DNA of 18,586 nt from JAAUQA01 sp036351435 (GTDB lineage: Bacteria; Pseudomonadota; Gammaproteobacteria; Competibacterales; Competibacteraceae). The position numbers and the translations under genes are program-made. The notes under the pieces were generated by a model. That model saw nothing but the letters and a program-made list of their open reading frames with translations, was not told where the DNA came from and ran no database searches. Location: positions 1 through 18,586 of the forward strand of contig JAZBPA010000132.1 of assembly GCA_036351435.1 (NCBI GenBank), read 5' to 3'. Shown piece after piece: positions 7,154 through 14,666 of this stretch; within the stretch, counting starts at the first letter, position 1; each line of letters begins with the position of its first letter.

Positions 7154-7489
7154 GTGGAAATCGAGCTTCATCAACAGGACAATGCAACTGTGCTGAGCGT
7201 CCACGGTCGTCTTGACGCTAATTCGGCTCCCGAGTTGGATAAACGACTCACTGCCATTATTGATAGCGAACCCAATGGGATCGTGTTGGATTTTAGTCCT
7301 ACGATGTATGTCAGTAGCGCTGGTTTACGGGTTCTGTTAGCCGTCGTTAAACAAATGAAGCAGGCTCAGCGACCATTGTTATTTTGCGGGATCAATGCCA
7401 ACGTGATGGACGTCATCGAAACCACCGGATTACATCGGGTTTTGCAGATCCACGATACGCTAGAACAAGCTCTTGCAGTGTTGTCATGA
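7154..7489 (+). CDS. STAS-domain protein, anti-sigma-factor-antagonist type
   Basis: The 111 residues form a single STAS domain. It opens with the beta strands MEIELHQQDNATVLSVHGRL, then DANSAPELDKRL, the core GIVLDFSPTMYVSSAGLRVL (residues 42-61) and a C-terminal helix. This is the fold of SpoIIAA/RsbV antagonists, which bind an anti-sigma kinase in their unphosphorylated form and act through partner switching. The phospho-acceptor loop reads V53-S54-S55-A56-G57-L58. No kinase or phosphatase partner (RsbW or RsbU type) is in the window. The gene heads the ATPase operon, ending 12 bp before sctN, and starts at GTG 7154 with a strong ribosome binding site. Yersinia and Pseudomonas lack it at this place. 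BtrV of Bordetella and RsbV of Chlamydia are precedents for such proteins linked to T3SS control. The exact target is unknown. Confidence 0.88.
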   Translation: MEIELHQQDNATVLSVHGRLDANSAPELDKRLTAIIDSEPNGIVLDFSPTMYVSSAGLRVLLAVVKQMKQAQRPLLFCGINANVMDVIETTGLHRVLQIHDTLEQALAVLS

Positions 7490-7501
7490 CCAGGTTTTTT
7501 T

Positions 7502-8839
7502 ATGTTAACGACTGACGAGGCCCGGTTTAGCTACATCACCGACCTGCTCGCTGAATCCGTCGAGGAAGCGCGCTTGTTGGAGATTCGCGGGCGGGTCACG
7601 CAAGTCACCGGCACGATCATCAAGGCCGTAGTGCCGGGGGTTCAAATTGGAGAGCTCTGCCTGTTGAGAAACCCTGGCACTGCGGATGAGTTGCGCGCTG
7701 AAGTGGTCGGATTCTCCGGCAAGGATGCATTGTTGACCCCGATGGGTGATATGTATGGTATCTCCTCAAACACGGAAGTCATTCCAACCGGCAAGATGCA
7801 AATGGTTCCGGTGGGGCCGGGCTTGCTCGGGCGGGTGCTGAACGGCATGGGTGAACCATTGGATGTCCGTACCCATGGCCCTTTAGAAATCAGCGAATAC
7901 TATCCGGTGTATCAGGATGCACCAGACCCGCTTTCTCGACGAATTATCAGTCAACCGCTGGCATTAGGTCTACGCGCCCTTGACGGCTTATTGACCTGCG
8001 GTGAGGGCCAACGTTTGGGCATCTTTGCGGCGGCTGGGGGTGGCAAAAGCACCCTGCTATCAATGCTGGTCAAAGGCGCCGATGTCGATGTCACGGTGCT
8101 AGCATTAATCGGCGAACGGGGTCGCGAGGTGCGCGAATTTCTGGAACACGATCTGGGACCCGAAGGCGCAGCCAAATCCGTTATCGTAGTCGCCACTTCG
8201 GATCGGCCCTCCATGGAACGGGCCAAGGCATCTTACGTAGCGACCGCCATCGCTGAGTATTTTCGCGATCAAGGCAAACGAGTATTGCTGTTGATGGATT
8301 CGGTGACCCGGTTTGCTCGTGCTCAGCGTGAGATCGGTCTGGCGGCTGGCGAACCCCCAACCCGGCGGGGTTTCCCGCCTTCCGTATTTGCCACACTGCC
8401 GAAACTAATGGAACGGGTCGGTCAATCGGATAAAGGCTTTATTACTGCACTGTACACCGTACTGGTGGAAGGCGATGATATGACTGAACCGGTCGCGGAT
8501 GAGACCCGCTCCATTCTCGACGGTCACATTATCTTGTCTCGTAAACTGGCGTCGGCTAACCACTATCCCGCTATCGATATTCTGGCCAGCGCGAGCCGGG
8601 TAATGAACGCCGTCGTTGATAATGAACACAAAGCGGCAGCCAGCCGAGTGCGAGAGCTGATGGCTAAATACGAAGAGGTGGAATTACTAGTTAAAATCGG
8701 CGAGTACAAACAGGGCAGCGATTCACTGGCCGACGAGGCATTGAAAAAGATCGACGCGATTCGAGCATTTCTGCGTCAGAGCACTCAAGAACAAATAGCC
8801 TTTGATGAGACCGTGCAAGCGTTGCAACGGTTGGTATAG
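7502..8839 (+). CDS. sctN: SctN, T3SS ATPase (YscN family)
   Basis: The 445-residue protein (YscN is 439) is the hexameric F1-like ATPase on the cytosolic face that strips chaperones from substrates and energises export with the proton motive force. An N-terminal beta domain (about residues 25-95) is followed by the nucleotide-binding core: P-loop FAAAGGGKST at 175-184, the LIGERGREV segment with the probable catalytic Glu205, and Walker B VLLLMDSVTR with Asp266. The DPLSRR and GFPPSVFATLPKL stretches are typical of T3SS and flagellar ATPases. The C-terminal domain ends in the helical region that binds SctL and SctO. Start ATG 7502 follows a weak site (CCAGG) 12 bp after the STAS stop. FliI is excluded by context. 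Confidence 0.97.
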   Translation: MLTTDEARFSYITDLLAESVEEARLLEIRGRVTQVTGTIIKAVVPGVQIGELCLLRNPGTADELRAEVVGFSGKDALLTPMGDMYGISSNTEVIPTGKMQMVPVGPGLLGRVLNGMGEPLDVRTHGPLEISEYYPVYQDAPDPLSRRIISQPLALGLRALDGLLTCGEGQRLGIFAAAGGGKSTLLSMLVKGADVDVTVLALIGERGREVREFLEHDLGPEGAAKSVIVVATSDRPSMERAKASYVATAIAEYFRDQGKRVLLLMDSVTRFARAQREIGLAAGEPPTRRGFPPSVFATLPKLMERVGQSDKGFITALYTVLVEGDDMTEPVADETRSILDGHIILSRKLASANHYPAIDILASASRVMNAVVDNEHKAAASRVRELMAKYEEVELLVKIGEYKQGSDSLADEALKKIDAIRAFLRQSTQEQIAFDETVQALQRLV

Positions 8840-8844
8840 CGTTA

Positions 8845-9321
8845 GTGTTTGACGAACTGCTCAGGATCAAAGCGTTTCGGGAGCAAAGCGCCGCTCTTGC
8901 AGTGACTCGCCAGAAACGGTTAGTCGAAGAATGTGCACAAGCTGTGCAGCAAGCGCGCGGTGATGTCGTCAAATTCCGTGAGTACCGAGTGCAGCAAGAG
9001 CAACAGCATTTCGACGACATAAAAGGGCGTCCCGTTCCGCTCCGGGCCATAGAGGATATGAAACTACACGCTGCTGCGTTGAAGGAGAAAGAATCTGCCC
9101 TAGAGGCCCAAATCCTGGTCGAGGAAAAGCGCCTCAAGGAAACCAAGCAAGTCCTTGAACAAGCGCGTCAGCGTCATGCAGAGGCCGTTCGTGCACACGA
9201 AAAGTTCAATGAGTTTATGACAATACAACGTGAGGCTGAACGCCGTGAGCAGGTCCTTCGGGAGGAGGCCGAACTTGAAGAAGTGGCTGGCACGGGTCGT
9301 CAGGCCCACAGTATGGTGTAA
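8845..9321 (+). CDS. sctO: SctO, central stalk of the ATPase (YscO family)
   Basis: The 158 residues (YscO is 154) are almost wholly charged, with heptad-like helices and Glu/Gln/Arg/Lys throughout, as expected for a two-helix antiparallel coiled coil. SctO inserts in the SctN hexamer like the F1 gamma subunit or FliJ and contacts the SctV ring. The start is GTG 8845, 5 bp after the sctN stop, without a clear ribosome binding site; this points to translational coupling. MFDELLRIKAFREQSA at the N terminus resembles the start of other YscO proteins. Sequence identity in this family is low, so the call relies on coiled-coil character, size and position between sctN and sctP. Confidence 0.88.
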   Translation: MFDELLRIKAFREQSAALAVTRQKRLVEECAQAVQQARGDVVKFREYRVQQEQQHFDDIKGRPVPLRAIEDMKLHAAALKEKESALEAQILVEEKRLKETKQVLEQARQRHAEAVRAHEKFNEFMTIQREAERREQVLREEAELEEVAGTGRQAHSMV

Positions 9322-9326
9322 CCAAT

Positions 9327-10868
9327 ATGAACAGAATCCCAGAAAAAGTCGGCGGCCCCGAAGTTCAGGCCGACTCCAGGCAGGAACCGGCTGCGCCTCA
9401 AGGTCGAGACTTAAACGCGGAAAAACAGCGCTTTTCAGATTTAGTGCGGAGCAAACGTGGGTCCGCCGAGCAGAACAGCCAGCTGCCTAAGGACAGTGCG
9501 GATAGCGTCGCAGATGATGATAGCCCTTTGCAGCATTTCCCCACCTTTTCCTCTGCTGAAAGCAAACCTAAGGCTAAAGTAGCGCAACAGGAAAAAGGCG
9601 AAGACGGTCAAAGCCTAAGGCAGGACGACCACGTCTCCGAGAGTGAGCCTCCATCGGACGTCTCGCCGCATTCCGGAAAACCCCCAGCAATTACTGACAA
9701 CGGCGACTCAAATCAGAGTCCAGATCAAAGCGTGCAAAAAGGCACACAGCCAGATACAGACCGAGCAGACGCGCAGCAAGGTATCAGACAGCAGGGCGTG
9801 GAAAAGGGTGCACAGCTAGGTATGGAGCGAGCAGACGTGCAGCAGATCGCCCCAGAGAATGTCGACCGAGCAGGTGTGCAAGCAAAGGCACAGAAGAACA
9901 TGGATAAGGACGCTTTCGCTAAGCCTTCGCAAGAAGTTACCGAGCAAACGGCTAATCAAAAAAACTACGAACCTGCTGAGACGATAGCACAGCAGCCTAG
10001 GCTTAGGTCCATAGACAAAGATTCGATTCCTGTCAGAGCCGATCCTCTCTCGACAACGTTGCCATTCGCCTCACTTGAAGATCCCGAGGAATTATTGCCC
10101 CAAGCCACCCGGAAGGCATCCAAGTCAACCCAACATCGTTCTGTAACGACTAAAACGGAGCGTACTTCGGCCTCTTCTGGTCGAAAGTTGTCGGACTCTG
10201 ATAAACAGCAGGGTAAAGTCATGCCGGGCGTGAACTCGGATACCGTCCAGTCCTCCTCGCAGCAAACCCATCAGACCGGCACCCAACAACCTGTCCCCTC
10301 CTCAGTCGCGCAACCATCGAAACAGGACGCTGCCGACGACACGACTGATAAAGCAAAGGACAAAACACAACAGATAGATAACCAGTCCTCTGAAGCTTCT
10401 GGAGATCGTATCTTGCAAGGGTTAATGTCGCCGGGCCCGATCCAGCCTACTGTAGAAAACACGGCACCGGCTACTAGCAACAAAATTGGCGATCTCGCCG
10501 ATAAACTGGCGCAACGGATTCTGGTCTCCGATCCTGCCAATAGCACACACTCTGAGGTGCGGATACAACTCCATGATTCTGTGCTACAGGGCACCGAGGT
10601 GACAGTACGTCAAGAGCAGGGACAGCTCGTGGTCGGTTTTAGTGTCCCTAACAACGATGTTAACCAGCAGTTGCTGCCACACACGGATAATCTCCAACAA
10701 ATGCTAGGAGATAAGCTGAATCAACCGGTGCGGGTCGAAGTCAATGTGCAAAGTGGCGGCGCCGACAGTGGCGGTGCCGGCGGGGGTGGCCAAAGAGGCA
10801 GCGGTGATCAAAACGACGGACATTCACGTAATCGGCGCGATTGGGACGAATGGGATAACGGGTCATAA
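9327..10868 (+). CDS. sctP: SctP, needle-length ruler and substrate-switch protein (YscP family)
   Basis: The 513-residue protein is close in size to the long YscP of Yersinia (about 515). Residues 1 to about 380 are hydrophilic, rich in Gln, Ser, Asp and Lys, and low in hydrophobics, so probably extended; this is the ruler part. A 22-residue unit is duplicated at residues 136-179 (see repeat). Residues about 385-475 form the T3S4 substrate-specificity-switch domain: LADKLAQRILV, EVRIQLHDSVLQGTEVTVRQ, QLVVGFSV, and LQQMLGDKLNQPVRVEV. After it comes an unusual tail (476-513) rich in Gly, then Asn, Arg, Asp and two Trp. SctP is exported, sets needle length and then switches SctU to late substrates. 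The start is ATG 9327, 5 bp after sctO. Confidence 0.9.
   Translation: MNRIPEKVGGPEVQADSRQEPAAPQGRDLNAEKQRFSDLVRSKRGSAEQNSQLPKDSADSVADDDSPLQHFPTFSSAESKPKAKVAQQEKGEDGQSLRQDDHVSESEPPSDVSPHSGKPPAITDNGDSNQSPDQSVQKGTQPDTDRADAQQGIRQQGVEKGAQLGMERADVQQIAPENVDRAGVQAKAQKNMDKDAFAKPSQEVTEQTANQKNYEPAETIAQQPRLRSIDKDSIPVRADPLSTTLPFASLEDPEELLPQATRKASKSTQHRSVTTKTERTSASSGRKLSDSDKQQGKVMPGVNSDTVQSSSQQTHQTGTQQPVPSSVAQPSKQDAADDTTDKAKDKTQQIDNQSSEASGDRILQGLMSPGPIQPTVENTAPATSNKIGDLADKLAQRILVSDPANSTHSEVRIQLHDSVLQGTEVTVRQEQGQLVVGFSVPNNDVNQQLLPHTDNLQQMLGDKLNQPVRVEVNVQSGGADSGGAGGGGQRGSGDQNDGHSRNRRDWDEWDNGS
9732..9863 (+). repeat. Tandem 66-bp duplication within sctP
   Basis: Two copies start at 9732 and 9798. The first about 50 bp of each are similar, and the 3' part of the unit is degenerate. 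The blocks read GTG.AAAA.GG..CACAGC..G.TA and then GA.CGAGCAGACG.GCAGCA. They encode VQKGTQPDTDRADAQQ and VEKGAQLGMERADVQQ. A shorter third copy (CCGAGCAGGTGTGCAAGC, from about 9868) encodes DRAGVQAKA. The period is 22 codons, so frame is kept. Confidence 0.75.
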
Positions 10869-10888
10869 CCCGAACCTGATATTAATTT

Positions 10889-11908
10889 ATGGTTATTACT
10901 TCTGCGCAATTTCCGCGCTACTCCAAGCTGCACAGCACCCTGAATAATGTGCTGGCCACGCGCCGGCCGGTACTGGAGTTCGATGTGGCCGGGGAACATA
11001 CCCTGTTCACACTAGGAATCGAACCGAGTCCTGGAGGTTCTTCTCATACCATTGGGCTGGCAGCAGCCGATGCACGTTTGTGGCTGGAACTGAGTACTGG
11101 TCTGTTCGAGCGGCTGTGCGCCGACTGGGCGGGCGATGTAGACATTGAGTCACTCCCTGTTCCATTGCGGCAGGCAGTGCTGAATGCAGCATTAAGCTCT
11201 TTTTTCGATGCGTTCGAAACGGCTACCGGTATTGCGGTGACTATAGCGCAAGATAACGCTTACCCCCCCGAAAACACGTTCCGGGTGGGGCTATGGCCAC
11301 CGACAGGAACAAGCCGATTGCCAGAGGCAGTCTTGCATCTGGATGACGCGGCGGCAATAGCCTTGGTTGAAACGCTCACCCCCATGCCCACTGCGATCAA
11401 TGAGCTGGACTGGACAGCGTTGCCTATCGACTTGATTGTTGCGATCGGGCAATTGCAATTACCGGCTGATACATTAGCAACGATAACCACCGGTGATGTT
11501 TTGCTGCTGCCTGCGTCATCGCCCGATACGGATTACCCATTGACGCTGCGCCAGGGATCCCGAAACCTAGCGGCAGCCCGATTGGATGGACGCAGACTGA
11601 TTATTGACCGGCTAATGGAGACTATTATGTCCGAGAACGAGCAAGCCAACGCGGAAGACACACCGCCAATTGAAATTGATCCCCAGGCACTGGACATCCG
11701 CGTTCACTTCGACTTGGGGCATCTCACTCTGCCCTTAGGAGAACTGCAAAACCTACAGCCGGGTTACAGCTTTGAGCTGGATGCGCCGGCAGTAGGACCT
11801 GTAAGAATTCTGGCTGGTTCGCAGGTGATCGGACGGGGCGAATTGGTGCACATCGAAGATCGGTTGGGTGTGCGCGTTATCGAGTTGTTCAAACCGACCC
11901 ATGAGTGA
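10889..11908 (+). CDS. sctQ: SctQ, sorting-platform/C-ring component (YscQ family)
   Basis: The 339-residue protein forms the cytosolic pods that, with SctK and SctL, recruit substrates and the ATPase. The N-terminal two thirds are weakly conserved. The C-terminal SpoA domain (about residues 265-335) has IRVHFDLGHLTLPLGELQNL, GYSFELD, IRI-like VRILAGSQVIGRGELV, and DRLGVRVIEL, as in FliN and YscQ. An internal ATG at 11627 with its own ribosome binding site would yield the free C-terminal product (separate entry). The gene starts 20 bp after sctP, and its stop overlaps the sctR start by 8 bp. Confidence 0.93.
   Translation: MVITSAQFPRYSKLHSTLNNVLATRRPVLEFDVAGEHTLFTLGIEPSPGGSSHTIGLAAADARLWLELSTGLFERLCADWAGDVDIESLPVPLRQAVLNAALSSFFDAFETATGIAVTIAQDNAYPPENTFRVGLWPPTGTSRLPEAVLHLDDAAAIALVETLTPMPTAINELDWTALPIDLIVAIGQLQLPADTLATITTGDVLLLPASSPDTDYPLTLRQGSRNLAAARLDGRRLIIDRLMETIMSENEQANAEDTPPIEIDPQALDIRVHFDLGHLTLPLGELQNLQPGYSFELDAPAVGPVRILAGSQVIGRGELVHIEDRLGVRVIELFKPTHE
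11627..11908 (+). CDS. SctQ-C, probable internal-start product of sctQ
   Basis: ATG 11627 is in frame at codon 247 of sctQ and is preceded by GGAG at 11617-11620, 6 nt away, a good ribosome binding site in the middle of a gene. Translation would give 93 residues: a polar lead (MSENEQANAEDTPP) and one complete SpoA domain. In Yersinia, YscQ-C is made in the same way from codon 218 and binds full-length YscQ; similar products are known for Shigella Spa33 and Salmonella SpaO and SsaQ. Both the position and the size agree with those cases. Production here is inferred. Confidence 0.68.
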   Translation: MSENEQANAEDTPPIEIDPQALDIRVHFDLGHLTLPLGELQNLQPGYSFELDAPAVGPVRILAGSQVIGRGELVHIEDRLGVRVIELFKPTHE

Positions 11909-12551
11909 ATTCCCCGATCCGCTACTGCTGATAATCGGGATGGGCCTGTTGGGGCTAGTGCCCTTCATGGCCGTTATGGCCACCACATTCGTGAAAATCA
12001 CCGTGGTTCTCTCCCTCATCCGCAACGCGATGGGCATTCAACAGATTCCGCCTAATATGACGCTGCACGGCTTGGCGATCATTCTCACGATGTACATCAT
12101 GGCACCGGTGGGGATTCAGGCTTATGAGTCGCTGGTCGACAAAGACCTGAGGAAAATGGATACCCGTACCCTGGTTGCGGAGCTCGGCAAGGCTGCTGAG
12201 CCGTTTCGAGAATTTCTGAAAAAGCATGCTTCTGACGAAGAAAAAGCGTTTTTTGTCAAGACGGCTAGAAACCTGTGGCCTAAGGAATATGCCGAAAAGG
12301 TCACTCCGAATGATTTGCTGATACTGATTCCGGCGTTTACTATCAGTGAATTAACCTCTGCATTCGAAGTAGGTTTTTTGCTTTATTTGCCGTTTATCGC
12401 CATTGATCTGATTATTTCCAATATCCTCCTGGCGATGGGCATGATGATGGTCTCGCCGATGACCATCTCATTGCCCTTCAAACTGCTGCTATTCGTCTTG
12501 TTAGACGGATGGACGCGGCTCATTCACGGTCTTGTGCTCACCTACCAATAA
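11901..12551 (+). CDS. sctR: SctR, export-apparatus core protein (YscR/FliP family)
   Basis: The 216-residue inner-membrane protein (YscR is 217) has four hydrophobic segments and the FliP-family stretches GLLGLVPFMAVMATTFVKIT, LSLIRNAMGIQQIPPNM near the N terminus, and GMMMVSPMTISLPFKLLLFV near the C terminus. Five copies with SctS and SctT form the helical export gate at the base of the needle. I chose ATG 11901 (MSEFPDP) rather than an upstream in-frame ATG at 11868, which lies inside sctQ and would add 11 residues not seen in the family. The start overlaps the sctQ stop (ATGAGTGA), suggesting coupled translation. Confidence 0.96.
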   Translation: MSEFPDPLLLIIGMGLLGLVPFMAVMATTFVKITVVLSLIRNAMGIQQIPPNMTLHGLAIILTMYIMAPVGIQAYESLVDKDLRKMDTRTLVAELGKAAEPFREFLKKHASDEEKAFFVKTARNLWPKEYAEKVTPNDLLILIPAFTISELTSAFEVGFLLYLPFIAIDLIISNILLAMGMMMVSPMTISLPFKLLLFVLLDGWTRLIHGLVLTYQ

Positions 12552-12563
12552 CCGGCGGATAGC

Positions 12564-12833
12564 ATGAACGAAGCCAGCATCGTCGATTTCACTGCTAATG
12601 CACTGTTGTTGGTGCTGTATCTGTCCATGCCACCCATTATTGCCGCCGCCCTGGTGGGCACCCTGGTTAGCCTCCTGCAGGCCCTTACCCAAATTCAAGA
12701 ACAAACGCTTTCGTTTGCCATCAAGCTGTTCGTGGTGGTGATCACAATCTTCCTCACGGCCCGTTGGCAAGGCGAAGAATTGTACAACTATGCGTACAAT
12801 ATCTTTGTCAATATTCCCGTACTGGGGCAATGA
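12564..12833 (+). CDS. sctS: SctS, export-apparatus core protein (YscS/FliQ family)
   Basis: The 89 residues (YscS is 88) form two hydrophobic hairpin helices, LLLVLYLSMPPIIAAALVG and LSFAIKLFVVVITIFLTARW, joined by the family motif SLLQALTQIQEQTLSF. SctS packs around the SctR-SctT core of the export gate. ATG 12564 follows GGCGGA, 12 bp after sctR. The stop overlaps the sctT start in ATGA. Confidence 0.95.
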   Translation: MNEASIVDFTANALLLVLYLSMPPIIAAALVGTLVSLLQALTQIQEQTLSFAIKLFVVVITIFLTARWQGEELYNYAYNIFVNIPVLGQ

Positions 12834-13615
12834 ACGAGTTCGAAGAGCTGCGCCATTGGCTGCTCGTTTTTACCTTTAGTTTGCCCCGCATCCTAGCTAC
12901 GTTCACCATGATGCCGGTTTTTAGCCGCCAGGTATTGCCTGGGATGGTGCGAAACGGCGTCGCTGCCAGCTTGGCATTGTTCATTTTCCCTGTAGTTGTC
13001 GTCGATGCGCCTGTCGCTGATCTGACCCTGATCAGCGGTCTCGGTGTTCTCATCAAAGAAGTTTTTATCGGATTGCTGATTGGTTTCGGTGTAGCAGCGC
13101 TGTTCTGGTCCATTGAGGCAGCGGGCTTTTTCATTGATAACCAGCGGGGGTCAACTATGGCCAGCTCCCTTAATCCACTGACCGGTTCGCAAACGTCTCC
13201 GATGGGCATATTGTTCGTCCAGACCTTGAACGTGATTTTTTTTGTCGGTGGCGGACTGTTGGTTGTTCTGGGTGCGTTATACACCAGTTATCAATTATGG
13301 CCGGTATTTTCTTTTTTCCCGCGTGTGGAATGGGATGCTGTGCCCTATTTTCTGGGCATATTGGATCGGATCATGGCTTTGGCGGTATTGATGGCCGCTC
13401 CGGTAATCATCGCCATGTTTTTGGCAGAATTCGCGCTGGGCTTGATTAGTCGCTTCGCCCCGCAACTCAACGTGTTTTTTCTCGCGATGCCGATCAAAAG
13501 CGCGGTCGGAATATTCATTCTAGTGCTCTATGCTGGAATATTGATCGGTTACTACAACGATGAGTTAAAGAAACTGGCGACTCATTTCACGGCCCTCAAC
13601 GGGTTGTTTCGGTGA
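12830..13615 (+). CDS. sctT: SctT, export-apparatus core protein (YscT/FliR family)
   Basis: The 261-residue polytopic protein has the same length as YscT. Family features are FSLPRILATFTMMPVFSRQV near the N terminus, EAAGFFIDNQRGSTMASSLN near residue 105 (the conserved FliR/YscT stretch) with SQTSPMG after it, and the membrane segments to the end. SctT is present once per gate and closes the SctR pentamer. ATG 12830 is chosen because it overlaps the sctS stop (ATGA) and gives the family N terminus; an upstream alternative start at 12764 lies inside sctS. The stop overlaps the GTG of sctU. Confidence 0.96.
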   Translation: MNEFEELRHWLLVFTFSLPRILATFTMMPVFSRQVLPGMVRNGVAASLALFIFPVVVVDAPVADLTLISGLGVLIKEVFIGLLIGFGVAALFWSIEAAGFFIDNQRGSTMASSLNPLTGSQTSPMGILFVQTLNVIFFVGGGLLVVLGALYTSYQLWPVFSFFPRVEWDAVPYFLGILDRIMALAVLMAAPVIIAMFLAEFALGLISRFAPQLNVFFLAMPIKSAVGIFILVLYAGILIGYYNDELKKLATHFTALNGLFR

Positions 13616-14661
13616 GCGAGAAAACCGAACAACCCACTCCGAAAAAACTCCGCGACGCCCGCAAGAAAGGCCAAGTCGCGTCCAGCAAGGAGGTTGCTTC
13701 GGCAGCGCTGATTCTGGCACTTTTCGCATTTCTGTGGGGAATGGCGGGAATTTATCTGGCTGATTTCAAGGAATTGATTCTGCTGCCGACCAATTTCGTT
13801 AACGCCGGCATCAGTTTCGAATTCGGACTTCAGGAAACCCTGAATGGCATCATTACCCTGATGGTGCGCATGCTGATGCCGTTAGTGGTGACGGTTATTT
13901 TGGTGGCAATCCTGTCGCATTTTGCCCAGTACGGGGTGTTATTCGCGCTGGAATCGTTGAAGCCCGATATCAAGAAGCTCAACCCGATGCAGGGTATCAA
14001 GAAGATTTTTTCGCTGAAAAATCTGATTGAGTTTCTCAAATCGGCATTCAAGATTGTCTTTCTGTCCATCCTGATGTTTTTAGTAATTCGTAACAGCTTG
14101 GTCGATCTATTGAAAATTCCCTATTGCGGTTTGGAATGCATACCGCTGATCTTGGGGAAGTTGCTGGAACAGGTTATTTTAAATGCGGCCTTCGCCTTTA
14201 TTGTGATTGCGGTAGCGGATTTCGCGTTTCAGAAATTCCAGTTCACCAAGCAACTAAAAATGACCAAGGACGAGGTGAAAAGGGAATACAAGGAGATGGA
14301 AGGCGATCCGCTGATCAAGAGCAAACGTAAACAATTTCATCATGAATTGATGTCGCAACAGATGACCAATAGCGTGAAAAAATCGACTGTCGTTGTCACC
14401 AACCCCACTCACATCGCCATTGCCTTGGAGTATCGCGACGGTGAAACGCCATTACCGATCGTACGGGCCAAGGGAGAAAATCTGTGGGCTCAGCGCATCA
14501 TCGAAATCGCCAAGGAAGAAGGCATTCCGATCATGGAAAACGTGCCGTTGGCGCGGTCGTTACACGAGCAGTCGTCAGTGGATCAGTACATTCCGGCTGA
14601 CATGATCGAGGCCGTGGCGGAGGTGCTGCACTGGGTGGCGAATCTGGAACAGCAGGGATAA
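13612..14661 (+). CDS. sctU: SctU, autoprotease and export-specificity switch (YscU/FlhB family)
   Basis: The 349 residues (YscU is 354) include four membrane segments in the first about 210, then a cytosolic domain. The self-cleavage motif N264-P265-T266-H267 is intact, so cleavage between Asn and Pro is expected. N-terminal SEKTEQPTPKKLRDARKKGQ and MTKDEVKREYKEMEGDP at about residues 217-233 are family hallmarks. SctU changes export from early (needle, rod, ruler) to translocator substrates on a signal from SctP. The start is GTG 13612, in a GTGA overlap with the sctT stop. The gene ends 5 bp from the convergent sctL stop, and I see no terminator between them. Confidence 0.97.
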   Translation: MSEKTEQPTPKKLRDARKKGQVASSKEVASAALILALFAFLWGMAGIYLADFKELILLPTNFVNAGISFEFGLQETLNGIITLMVRMLMPLVVTVILVAILSHFAQYGVLFALESLKPDIKKLNPMQGIKKIFSLKNLIEFLKSAFKIVFLSILMFLVIRNSLVDLLKIPYCGLECIPLILGKLLEQVILNAAFAFIVIAVADFAFQKFQFTKQLKMTKDEVKREYKEMEGDPLIKSKRKQFHHELMSQQMTNSVKKSTVVVTNPTHIAIALEYRDGETPLPIVRAKGENLWAQRIIEIAKEEGIPIMENVPLARSLHEQSSVDQYIPADMIEAVAEVLHWVANLEQQG

Positions 14662-14666
14662 TCTTA

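Noticed and set aside
8024..8056. Missing first glycine in the SctN P-loop (FAAAGGGKST) as a possible inactive ATPase
   Set aside because: Ala or Ser at this position occurs in T3SS ATPases, and the GK(S/T), Walker B Asp and GER segments are intact, so activity is expected.
8691..9146. A 151-codon open frame on the minus strand over the sctN-sctO junction
   Set aside because: Its Ser/Arg/Cys-rich translation is that of a shadow frame; both overlapping plus-strand genes are strongly supported.
11868..11900. Upstream ATG start for sctR
   Set aside because: It would add 11 residues within sctQ that do not fit the family. ATG 11901 overlaps the sctQ stop and gives the normal length.
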